Source: an uncultured Ruthenibacterium sp.
GTDB lineage: Bacteria; Bacillota; Clostridia; Oscillospirales; Ruminococcaceae
Direction of reading: 5' to 3'
NCBI GenBank assembly: GCA_944388395.1
Contig: CALXIP010000111.1
Coordinates: 1-45,233, forward strand
DNA: 45,233 nt
Part shown: piece after piece, positions 1 to 7,023 of the stretch
How the letters are laid out: every line of letters starts with the position of its first letter
Position numbering within the stretch: the stretch's first letter is position 1
Made by a program: the position numbers and the translations under genes
Notes under the pieces: model-generated
Told to the model about the DNA's origin: nothing
Seen by the model: the letters and a program-made list of their open reading frames with translations, nothing else
Database searches by the model: none

Positions 1-72
1 AGGTGTTTCTGAATAGACGATTCCAAAAATATGTTTTAAATTTTCCAGAATGCTTGTCAGATTTTGTGCCAT
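1..72 (-). CDS. N-terminus of an unidentified protein, cut by window edge
   Basis: On the minus strand an ATG at 72 opens a frame that stays open to the window edge for 24 codons. It begins MAQNLTSILENL and continues with KHIFGIVYSET, which looks like an amphipathic protein start. A purine-rich GGAAGG lies about 10 bases upstream and a perfect TATAAT lies at 109-114. Too little is present to name a family. An overlapping frame starting ATGGGGCGG is also open, so the reading frame is not certain. Confidence 0.4.
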   Translation of the reverse strand, partial: MAQNLTSILENLKHIFGIVYSETP

Positions 73-108
73 ACCGCCCCATCCTTCCCTTTTTGAACTT
101 CCTTGCTT

Positions 109-114
109 ATTATA
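109..114 (-). promoter_or_regulatory. -10 element (TATAAT) of a leftward promoter
   Basis: A perfect TATAAT reads on the minus strand about 37 bases before the putative start codon at 72. No good -35 hexamer is seen at 16-18 bases, so this promoter is either activator-dependent or not real. Confidence 0.4.
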
Positions 115-130
115 CGTTTTTCACGCCCAA

Positions 131-185
131 AAAGTTGCATTAAAACGAATTTTTACAAAAATTGTAAGAATTTCGATACAACTTT
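131..185. repeat. Nested inverted repeats upstream of the leftward promoter
   Basis: AAAGTTG (131-137) and CAACTTT (179-185) form an outer inverted repeat. TTACAA (153-158) and TTGTAA (162-167) form an inner one, and both are centred near 159. They could be an operator for the leftward gene. The rest of 73-239 is AT-rich and shows no gene. Confidence 0.35.
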
Positions 186-239
186 CTTTTGAAATGTTTC
201 CAAGGAACAAGAGAATGGCTGCCGCGAAGGCCAGCACAG

Positions 240-264
240 CAAAAAGAGCCGGTGCGCCGGCTCT
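240..264 (-). terminator. Intrinsic terminator of the metF-metH operon
   Basis: On the minus strand an 8-bp GC-rich stem AGAGCCGG/CCGGCTCT with a four-base loop is followed by TTTTT. It lies just beyond the metH stop codon. Confidence 0.85.
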
Positions 265-271
265 TCTGGAG

Positions 272-2629
272 TCATCCCAATACTTTTCTTGCAATATCTA
301 CGGACTGTTTTGCATCCCTCGCGTAAAAATCCGCGCCGATGCTTTCGGCATATTCCGGCGTGAGGACCGCGCCTCCCACCATAATTTTACAGGCAAGCCC
401 TGCCTGATGCAGCGCTTCAATGGTCTGTGCCATGCTGGGCAGCGTCGTGGTCATCAAAGCACTCAAACCCACCAGACGGACATTGTTGCTTCGGGCCGCC
501 TCTACAACCCGCTCCGGCGGCACATCTCTGCCAAGGTCGATCATCTCGTAGCCGTAATTTTCCAAAATTACTTTTACGATGTTTTTTCCAATGTCGTGGA
601 TATCTCCCTTGACTGTGGCAATTACGATTTTGCCCTTGCTGGCTCCTTTTGTTCCCTCTGAGATGATTTTTTCTTTCACTTCGTCAAACGCAGCCTGCGC
701 AGCACCTGCAGACTGGAGAAGCTGCGGCAGAAAGAGCGTCCCCTTCTCAAAGCGTTCTCCCACGGAATCCAGAGCCGGGATCAAAATTTGATTGACCAGT
801 TCCTGAGGCGGCATGCTCTTCAGTTTTTCTCTGGCGGCGTGTGCAGCCTGCGAGCGAAGCCCCTGCACAATCGCATCATATAACTCCGGTGCCCGTGCAT
901 CCCCTGCAGCAGGCTGCGGTGCCTTACCGGCGTACTGTGCAATATACCGGGTTGATTCCGGATCAAGATTATACAGCACCTCAAAACTCGCCACAGCCGC
1001 CATCATCGCCTGTGAATTGGGATTCAGAATCGGCATATCCAACCCGTGTGCCAGCGCCAACGTCAAAAAGCTGGTATTCACCTGCTCCCGACAAGGCAGA
1101 CCAAAGGAAATGTTGGATACTCCCAGAACGGTTTTTACGCCCAGGCGTTCTTTGACCATCTGTACAGCGCGCAATGTCTCCCGCACAGCCTGCTGCTGCG
1201 CACTTGCTGTCAGGGTCAGGCAGTCAATGAATACATCTTCCCGCGGGATGCCTGCCGAACAGGCCGCCTCGACAATTCTTTTTGCCAAAGCAAACCGCTC
1301 CTCGGCCCGTTCCGGAATGCCATGCTCGTCCAACGTCAGACCAACAACGGCCGCGCCATATTTTTTGCAAACAGGCAGAATCGCTTCCAACACCGCCTCT
1401 TCCGCATTCACCGAGTTCACGATGGCCTTTCCGTTGTAAACCCGCAGTCCCGCCTCCAACACGTCCGCCCGGGTGGAATCCAGCTGCAAAGGCAGATCCG
1501 TCACTGACTGAATCGTCTTGACCGCACGGCGCATCATCTCTGCTTCATCGATTCCCGGAAGTCCCACGTTTACATCCAGAATGCGGGCGCCCGCATTGGC
1601 TTGTTCAATGGCCTGCTCCGCGATATAATCCAGATCTCCCTCGCGCAAAGCTGCCTGAAACCGCTTTTTCCCGGTCGGGTTGATTCGTTCTCCAATAACC
1701 GTTACCCGATCGATCTCCACCAGTTCGGTCGGCGTACAAACGCAGCTTCTGGCAGTCACTTCACGCTGTTTCGGACATTTTTGGCCAAAATACTCCGCCA
1801 GGTGTTGAATGTAATCCGGCGTAGTCCCACAGCACCCGCCAACCGCCGAAATTCCAAGAGCTTCATAGCACGCCATTTCATCGCAGAATTGCCGCGGCGA
1901 AATATCATATGCACCCGTCGCCGGATCCGGAAGCCCCGCATTGGGCTTGATGAACACCGGCAGGGTCGTGGAACTGCAAAGTCGCTTTGCCAAAGGAAAA
2001 ATCTCACGCGGACCAAGCGAACAGTTGATGCCGACCGCATCTGCCCCCAACCCCTGTGCTACAAGCGCAAGTGACTCCACCGTACACCCGGTAAATGTCC
2101 TTCCTCTCTCTTCAAAGCTCATGGAAACAAGCACCGGCAGGCTTGTATTTTCCTTTGCCGCCAAAATAGCCGCCTTCACCTCATACAAATCCGTCATCGT
2201 TTCAATCAGGATTCCCTGCGCACCGGCCTGTTCGCCCGCCACCATCTCCTGACGGAAAATGTCATACGCTTCTTCAAAGCCGAGCGTTCCCACTGGTTCC
2301 AGAAGTTCGCCAATCGGCCCTACATCCAACAAAACCCGGCATTCACTTCCCCGGCATGCAGATTTGGCACAGCCGACGGAAGCAGCGATGACCTGCTCAA
2401 CTGTATATCCGCAGCCCGAAAGTTTTTTTCTGTTCGCACCAAAAGTGTTGGCGCAAATCCAGTCCGAACCGCTTTCCACGTACATACGGCCAATCCGTTC
2501 AACAATTTCCGGCTGCTCAATGCCCAGCACATCCGGCTGGCGGCCCAGTTCCAGACCACTTTTCTGCAGCATTGTTCCCATGGCGCCATCCAAAATGGTG
2601 TACCGGTCCTTTTTAAACACTTCAGACAC
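272..2629 (-). CDS. metH: Cobalamin-dependent methionine synthase without reactivation domain
   Basis: Transfers a methyl group from methyltetrahydrofolate through cobalamin to homocysteine, making methionine in the cytosol. Domains in order: a homocysteine methyltransferase barrel (about 1-290) with zinc ligands in GINCS (about C203) and GGCCGT (about C266/C267); a pterin-binding barrel (about 305-560); a helical cobalamin cap; and a Rossmann cobalamin domain with GDIHDIG (histidine near residue 678) that supplies the lower ligand. The AdoMet-binding reactivation domain of the 1200-residue enzymes is absent and is encoded by the gene just upstream. I chose GTG at 2629 (785 residues) because AAAGGA/AGAGGGG sits just before it and it overlaps the upstream stop by 8 bases. 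The longer ATG frame starting at 2692 lies inside the neighbour. Confidence 0.93.
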   Translation of the reverse strand: MSEVFKKDRYTILDGAMGTMLQKSGLELGRQPDVLGIEQPEIVERIGRMYVESGSDWICANTFGANRKKLSGCGYTVEQVIAASVGCAKSACRGSECRVLLDVGPIGELLEPVGTLGFEEAYDIFRQEMVAGEQAGAQGILIETMTDLYEVKAAILAAKENTSLPVLVSMSFEERGRTFTGCTVESLALVAQGLGADAVGINCSLGPREIFPLAKRLCSSTTLPVFIKPNAGLPDPATGAYDISPRQFCDEMACYEALGISAVGGCCGTTPDYIQHLAEYFGQKCPKQREVTARSCVCTPTELVEIDRVTVIGERINPTGKKRFQAALREGDLDYIAEQAIEQANAGARILDVNVGLPGIDEAEMMRRAVKTIQSVTDLPLQLDSTRADVLEAGLRVYNGKAIVNSVNAEEAVLEAILPVCKKYGAAVVGLTLDEHGIPERAEERFALAKRIVEAACSAGIPREDVFIDCLTLTASAQQQAVRETLRAVQMVKERLGVKTVLGVSNISFGLPCREQVNTSFLTLALAHGLDMPILNPNSQAMMAAVASFEVLYNLDPESTRYIAQYAGKAPQPAAGDARAPELYDAIVQGLRSQAAHAAREKLKSMPPQELVNQILIPALDSVGERFEKGTLFLPQLLQSAGAAQAAFDEVKEKIISEGTKGASKGKIVIATVKGDIHDIGKNIVKVILENYGYEMIDLGRDVPPERVVEAARSNNVRLVGLSALMTTTLPSMAQTIEALHQAGLACKIMVGGAVLTPEYAESIGADFYARDAKQSVDIARKVLG

Positions 2630-3275
2630 AGGTTTTCCCCTCTTTCCTTTTGGTACATTTCTCGCGCAGTGCACAGTGTTCACAGCCGGCAAGTCTTCCC
2701 GTTACCGGATGAGACGCAACGCCACAAAGCGCAGTAATGCTTTTCCGCGGCGTCAGAAGATGTGTCTCGGTTGCCATCAATCCGATTCTTCTCGGCGTAT
2801 CCAGCAACGCGAGAAGATCGTTTTGCACCCGGATGGGATAATCTCCATACCCCGGCGAAAAGCGGCCTGTCAGGAAAAGCCCCTGCGCTTCCAGCTGGTC
2901 TCGGAGCTGCTGTTCCAGATTCTGTACCAAAGACTCGACACCTACTGAGGCGGCTGCATCCACCGCCACCGCCAGAGCCATGTTTTGAAACTCCATACGC
3001 TGAATCAGGCAGTCTGTCTCACGCCCCAGGGTACATGCGATTGCCACCAGCTCCGAACACCCCTGCAAATGCATCTCAATATCCCGTCCAAGCAGGAGCG
3101 GGCGCAGGCGCTCACAGGGCATTCTTTGATAGGTTGCGCGCGGGACCGCTGCTTTTTGAACGCATTCTGCAGCCTGTCGGGCCAAATCCCGGATTGCCTG
3201 ATCCTTTGTCCCCTGTGCGCCCAGCATCCGGAGCACTTCTTCGAGATCGACTTCAAAGCTCAAATTCAGCTTCAT
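2622..3275 (-). CDS. Stand-alone methionine synthase reactivation domain protein
   Basis: At 217 residues it matches the vitamin B12-dependent methionine synthase activation domain, normally the C-terminal part of MetH. That domain binds AdoMet and remethylates oxidised cobalamin. The diagnostic motif is RFSPGYGDYP near residue 137, followed by LTPRKSITAL. The tail ends with a C-x2-C-x5-C cluster (GCEHCALREKC), which is unusual and may bind a metal. It sits between metF and metH and overlaps the metH start, so the split subunits are probably translationally coupled. The start has AAGGAG nine bases upstream. The family call is firm; the working partnership with the neighbouring MetH is inferred from context. 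Confidence 0.88.
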   Translation of the reverse strand: MKLNLSFEVDLEEVLRMLGAQGTKDQAIRDLARQAAECVQKAAVPRATYQRMPCERLRPLLLGRDIEMHLQGCSELVAIACTLGRETDCLIQRMEFQNMALAVAVDAAASVGVESLVQNLEQQLRDQLEAQGLFLTGRFSPGYGDYPIRVQNDLLALLDTPRRIGLMATETHLLTPRKSITALCGVASHPVTGRLAGCEHCALREKCTKRKEGKTCV

Positions 3276-3287
3276 GCATGGTTCTCC

Positions 3288-4148
3288 TTACAGCAGGTCC
3301 CGAATTCCCTCGTACACTTTTTGCGCCACCGTCGGACGATTCATTGCATACAGATGAATGCCATCCGCTCCGCCCTCAATCAGATCCCGCAGCTGCCGGA
3401 TCGCATAATCAATTCCCGCGTCAAACAAAGCCTGCTCATCGTGATCATATTTGCTGATCATTTTAGTAAATGCCGAAGGCAGGCTGGCGGAACTGAGCGC
3501 AACCGTCCGCTCCACCTGGCTTTTTGAAACAATAGGCATTACACCCGCCTCAATTGGTACCTGAATACCCGCTTTGCGGGCCATGTTCAGAAAGCGATAA
3601 AAAACGCCGTTGTCAAAGAAGAGCTGTGTAATCAGGTGTGTGGCGCCCGCATCAATTTTATGATGCAGATTTTCAACATCCTGACGCAAATTTTCGCTTT
3701 CGACATGTCCTTCCGGATAGCAGGCTCCCACCACGTTAAACCCACTTGCATGCACAGCAGCCGCCAATTCGCTGGCGTATTGATAGTCATTCTTTCTGGG
3801 GAGTGTCGGGTTGATATCCCCCCGAAGTGCCAAAACATTTTCAATTTCGTTTTCATGCAGCTGCCGCAGCGTCTGTTCAATCTGCTCTTTTCCCGAATTC
3901 ACGCAAGTGAGATGCGCAAGCGCTTCAATGCCCAAGTCGTGTTTGATATAAGAAGCGATTTTGCAGGTGGAATCGTCCGCAGCATTCCCGCCTGCACCGT
4001 ATGTAACGCTGATAAAATCGGGGGAAAGTTTTGCCAGCTCTTTTAATTTGGGATACAAACTTTCCGGCGAGGCGCCGTTTTTCTTGGGCGGAAACACTTC
4101 CAGCGAAAACACGCAGGGTTTTCTTTGAAACAACTCGTACAGATACAT
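3288..4148 (-). CDS. metF: 5,10-methylenetetrahydrofolate reductase
   Basis: FAD-dependent enzyme of 286 residues that reduces methylene-THF to methyl-THF, the methyl donor used by MetH two genes downstream. The sequence shows the family N-terminus SLEVFPPK with the catalytic glutamate, VTYGAGG, ALRGDIN with the flavin-contacting aspartate, and ITQLFFDN. The length fits the bacterial MetF family. ATG at 4148 is preceded by AAAGGAG. It is the first gene of a metF / reactivation protein / metH operon (gap of 12 bases, then an overlap). Only 54 bases separate it from tRNA-Leu, and most of that is a terminator, so no obvious private promoter is present. Confidence 0.95.
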   Translation of the reverse strand: MYLYELFQRKPCVFSLEVFPPKKNGASPESLYPKLKELAKLSPDFISVTYGAGGNAADDSTCKIASYIKHDLGIEALAHLTCVNSGKEQIEQTLRQLHENEIENVLALRGDINPTLPRKNDYQYASELAAAVHASGFNVVGACYPEGHVESENLRQDVENLHHKIDAGATHLITQLFFDNGVFYRFLNMARKAGIQVPIEAGVMPIVSKSQVERTVALSSASLPSAFTKMISKYDHDEQALFDAGIDYAIRQLRDLIEGGADGIHLYAMNRPTVAQKVYEGIRDLL

Positions 4149-4163
4149 ATCGCTTCTCTCCTT

Positions 4164-4202
4164 TAAAAAAGAACCCCCCAGGCTCAGCGCCTATGGGGGT
4201 TC
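4164..4202 (-). terminator. Intrinsic terminator between tRNA-Leu and metF
   Basis: On the minus strand GAACCCCC pairs with GGGGGGTTC, with a second inner stem AGGC/GCCT, followed by TTTTTT. It begins directly after the tRNA CCA end and finishes about 15 bases before the metF start. Confidence 0.9.
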
Positions 4203-4289
4203 TGGTGCTGCTGACGGGAATCGAACCCGTATGGTGTTGCCACCGAGGGATTTTAAGTCCCTTGCGTCTGCCGATTTCGCCACAGCAGC
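4203..4289 (-). tRNA. tRNA-Leu, anticodon TAA
   Basis: The 87-nt gene includes an encoded CCA. The acceptor stem GCTGCTG/CAGCAGC is perfect and the discriminator base is A. The D region reads GGCAGACGC as in class II leucine tRNAs, the anticodon loop is ACTTAAAAT (anticodon TAA), a long variable arm is present, and the T arm is ACGGG-TTCGATT-CCCGT. Confidence 0.96.
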
Positions 4290-4318
4290 CTCTCGGCACA
4301 TAAAAAGTATGCTTTATT

Positions 4319-4347
4319 AGAATACAATATTCCAATCTGAATGTCAA
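4319..4347 (-). promoter_or_regulatory. Sigma-A promoter of tRNA-Leu
   Basis: TTGACA (4342-4347), a 17-base spacer and TATTCT (4319-4324) read on the minus strand. The start point would lie about 22 bases before the tRNA 5' end. It may also serve metF by read-through. Confidence 0.8.
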
Positions 4348-4409
4348 CCAAAGCTCTGGCGAAAAAGGGATGTCTGTGATAAAATAGATGAACCGACAGG
4401 AGGAGTTTT

Positions 4410-5300
4410 ATGAAAGAATGGACCGTAAAAAGCGACGTGCGTCTGGACAAATTTTTGTATGAAAAAGTCCCCTCTCTTTCCTATGGAATACTCCGAAAAT
4501 ACCTCAAAGAAAACAAAATCAAGGTGGACGGAAAAAAGCAGCCTTTGTCGTTTCGCCTGAGCGCCGGAAACATCGTCCGTCTTTATGCTGACCCTTCCGG
4601 CTCCATCTCCTTCGTACCTGTTTATGAGGACGAGTCCCTGTTGATTGCAAATAAACCGGCCGGGCTTCCTGTCTGCGGACAGGAAGATGCGGATACTTTG
4701 CTGGCCCGCGCGCAGACATATCTGCGCACACAAGGCCAAGATCCCCTTTCGCTCAGGTTGTGCCATCGGCTGGACACCGGCACCAGCGGACTGGTGCTGC
4801 TTGCCAAAACGCCGCAGGCAGAAGCATTTTTCACTCAGCTGATTCGTGACCGTGCCCTGTGCAAAAAGTATCTATGCGTTACATTCGGCCGCCCTGTTCC
4901 CGAAAGCGACACACTGCAGGATTATCTCATCAAAAACTCCGAAAAAGGCACTGTACGCATCGTATCCGCTCCACTTCCGGGTGCGAAAGAAATCACCACC
5001 CGTTATCGAACGTTGGCCGTTTCAGGTCGTCTGGCTCTTTTGGAAGTAACGCTCATCACCGGACGGACGCACCAGATCCGGGCACATCTCGCGTCCATTG
5101 GATGCCCGATTCTGGGGGACAGCAAATATGGCAACCAGGCAGCCAACCGTGAATTGAAATTCAAATATCAGGCCTTGTGCGCATACTCGCTTGTCTTTCC
5201 TGAGATCACGCAGGAGCCTTTTGCCGCATTGAGCAAACAGCATTTCGAGCTGGATTTCCCATGGTACGCGCAGCAGGTTTTAAAACAAACAATCAAATAA
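4410..5300 (+). CDS. RluA-family 23S rRNA pseudouridine synthase
   Basis: Isomerises specific uridines in rRNA to pseudouridine. The 296-residue protein has an N-terminal S4 RNA-binding domain (about 10-65, SLSYGILRKYLKENKIKVDG) and the RluA catalytic domain. The catalytic aspartate is in CHRLDTGTSG near residue 120, and GRTHQIRAHLA lies near residue 225. The start has AGGAGGAG seven bases upstream. It is a single gene, divergent from tRNA-Leu and closed by a strong terminator. A second RluA paralogue is at 32113. Which of RluC, RluD or RluB-like positions it modifies cannot be told from sequence alone. Confidence 0.9.
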   Translation: MKEWTVKSDVRLDKFLYEKVPSLSYGILRKYLKENKIKVDGKKQPLSFRLSAGNIVRLYADPSGSISFVPVYEDESLLIANKPAGLPVCGQEDADTLLARAQTYLRTQGQDPLSLRLCHRLDTGTSGLVLLAKTPQAEAFFTQLIRDRALCKKYLCVTFGRPVPESDTLQDYLIKNSEKGTVRIVSAPLPGAKEITTRYRTLAVSGRLALLEVTLITGRTHQIRAHLASIGCPILGDSKYGNQAANRELKFKYQALCAYSLVFPEITQEPFAALSKQHFELDFPWYAQQVLKQTIK

Positions 5301-5346
5301 AAAGGATGCCGGTCAGATCACAGTGATCTGGCCGGCATCCTTTTTG
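5301..5346 (+). terminator. Strong bidirectional intrinsic terminator
   Basis: AAGGATGCCGG(T)CAGATCAC pairs with GTGATCTG(G)CCGGCATCCTT, forming a stem of about 20 bp. It is flanked by A-run and T-run on both sides, so it ends the pseudouridine synthase gene rightward and the alaS-rnmV operon leftward. Confidence 0.92.
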
Positions 5347-5392
5347 TTGCCCCCGGGCAGCGAACCGCTTTCCGGCGTTTTTCTGTTTATGC

Positions 5393-5992
5393 TCACGGGG
5401 CCTCCCGGAATTCTTCCGGAAGTGTTTGCAAAAACTCTTCATAGGAATACAGGCTGTTCAAAGTTTCGCACAATGCTTTTTTGGACAAGCGAGGCGGAAG
5501 CCCAATCGCTGAGAGCCAGATGCGGCGGCGCTCTGCACTTCCCTGCGTTCCGGACAAGCCCAGTTCAAACAAATCCGTATAGGTAATCTGTCTTCCCTGC
5601 CGTTCCGCCGACGGATGGGCGCCTGCCGTACGCAACGCCTGCAGGATTGCCTCTGCCGGTACTCCTTCCACCCCCAAAAGCCCTTCTTTTGACGGCTGGC
5701 TCTTTCGTTTCTCCTTTCCGGCAAGCGCCGGCACATAGGCATTTTTCACCGGCAGGCCGGCCGCGATTTTATTGACATAGTTCCGGATGCGAAATCCCGC
5801 CGCATCGGAATCCGTAAGCACAATGATTCCGCGCTTTTTTCCAAGCCTTAAAATCAGCTGCTTTGTCTCTTCACTGGTAAAAATTGAAAATCCTTTGGTG
5901 GGAACAATCAGCGCATCCACCAGGTCCGAAAGCTTGACCGCATCGTACTTTCCCTCCACCACGATGATCTCTTCAATGCGCAGCTTGCTCAT
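5393..5992 (-). CDS. rnmV: Ribonuclease M5 (5S rRNA maturation)
   Basis: Toprim-fold endonuclease that trims 5S rRNA precursor in Firmicutes. The N-terminal Toprim domain shows VVEGKYDAVKL with the metal-binding glutamate and LTDSDAAG with the DxD pair. The rest of the 199-residue protein is typical of the family. I chose ATG at 5992 because it overlaps the holA stop as ATGA and has GGAG ten bases upstream. Eleven more codons are open upstream inside holA. In many Firmicutes the next gene is ksgA; here the operon ends at the terminator at 5301-5346. Confidence 0.92.
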   Translation of the reverse strand: MSKLRIEEIIVVEGKYDAVKLSDLVDALIVPTKGFSIFTSEETKQLILRLGKKRGIIVLTDSDAAGFRIRNYVNKIAAGLPVKNAYVPALAGKEKRKSQPSKEGLLGVEGVPAEAILQALRTAGAHPSAERQGRQITYTDLFELGLSGTQGSAERRRIWLSAIGLPPRLSKKALCETLNSLYSYEEFLQTLPEEFREAP

Positions 5993-7023
5993 GAACGTCC
6001 ATCTCCCACCTGCATAATCTCGCACAGGGCTGTCTGCAGCAGCACATTTTTATCCGCCGCAGAAGACTTCAGCGAAGCATCCAGCCGTTCCAGCAGCTCC
6101 AAGATGGACGCCAGCTGATGGAGCGTGTACCTGGAAGCCGTCTCTCCCGATTTCCGCAGCCGGTAGTCGCTGCCGCGGTAATGAAAGTCCTTGTGTACCG
6201 CAGCATAATTTTTTCGGCTGGCTGCACCGCATTTCACGCGATACATATCAATGAAGGAGCCTGCCAGGGCCGCAGCAATCGCAATCGGCTCATTTTGCAG
6301 TTCCAGCAGCTGGTTCAACTTCTGAAAGGCCCGGGGCTTGTTTTTTGCTGTCACATACCGAACCATCTCAAACACATCTGCTTCAATATTCTGCGTTCCC
6401 ATGGCGCTGACCAGTTCCCGCGTGATCCGAGTATAGCCGCTGGCGGCCGCAAGCTTGCTGACCTCATTCTCCAACAAGAACAAATCCGCACCGCACCGTT
6501 CCAGCAAATCGGTGTCCGCTCCCGGCTCCAGCTCTGTTTCCATCTCCTGCGCTTTTTGCTGAATAAACCGCTTGGCATCCTGAACGCCGGGCTTCAAAAT
6601 TTCGGCTGCGATCCCAAAGCGGCCAGCTGCATCCAGCAATTTTTTTGCCTTTTTGGTCTGTTTTGCCTTATCGTCCTTAAACACGGTATACAGAACGATC
6701 ACTGCATTTTCCATTGTGGCAAACAAATCACACAAGGCATCTACATCCGCATCGTTCATCGCAGAAGGCTCCACCTGTGCCAGCTCCACCACGCGCTTGG
6801 TGCCGAACAAAGAAATTGTTCCCGCCGCAGCCACCGCTTCTCCGATGGAAGGTGCGGGGCCATCAATGCGCGTCACTTCCGCATCTGTTTCACGGGCCAA
6901 TGCCGTCAATGTGCGGGACGCATAGCTGCGTGCCAGATATTCTTCAGTGGAATAGTAATAAAATACGGCATACCGCTCCAGCGAGTTCAGTATTTTTTGA
7001 AATTCCTGTTCATTCAAAGCCAT
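5989..7023 (-). CDS. holA: DNA polymerase III delta subunit
   Basis: Delta subunit of the clamp loader, which opens the sliding clamp during replication. The 344-residue length and the start EFQKILNSLERYAVFYYYSTEEYLA fit the HolA/YqeN family, with an N-terminal AAA+-like fold lacking Walker motifs and a helical C-terminal collar domain. The next cues are LFGTKRVVEL and the pattern around LLERCGADLFLLENEVSKL. The start ATG has GAGG eight bases upstream and lies inside the end of the comEC-like gene (14-base overlap). The stop overlaps rnmV. comEC-holA adjacency is common in Firmicutes. Confidence 0.92.
   Translation of the reverse strand: MALNEQEFQKILNSLERYAVFYYYSTEEYLARSYASRTLTALARETDAEVTRIDGPAPSIGEAVAAAGTISLFGTKRVVELAQVEPSAMNDADVDALCDLFATMENAVIVLYTVFKDDKAKQTKKAKKLLDAAGRFGIAAEILKPGVQDAKRFIQQKAQEMETELEPGADTDLLERCGADLFLLENEVSKLAAASGYTRITRELVSAMGTQNIEADVFEMVRYVTAKNKPRAFQKLNQLLELQNEPIAIAAALAGSFIDMYRVKCGAASRKNYAAVHKDFHYRGSDYRLRKSGETASRYTLHQLASILELLERLDASLKSSAADKNVLLQTALCEIMQVGDGRS

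Noticed and set aside
50-661. Plus-strand frame at the left edge
   Set aside because: Runs through the metH terminator and is antisense to metH; its protein has no family features.
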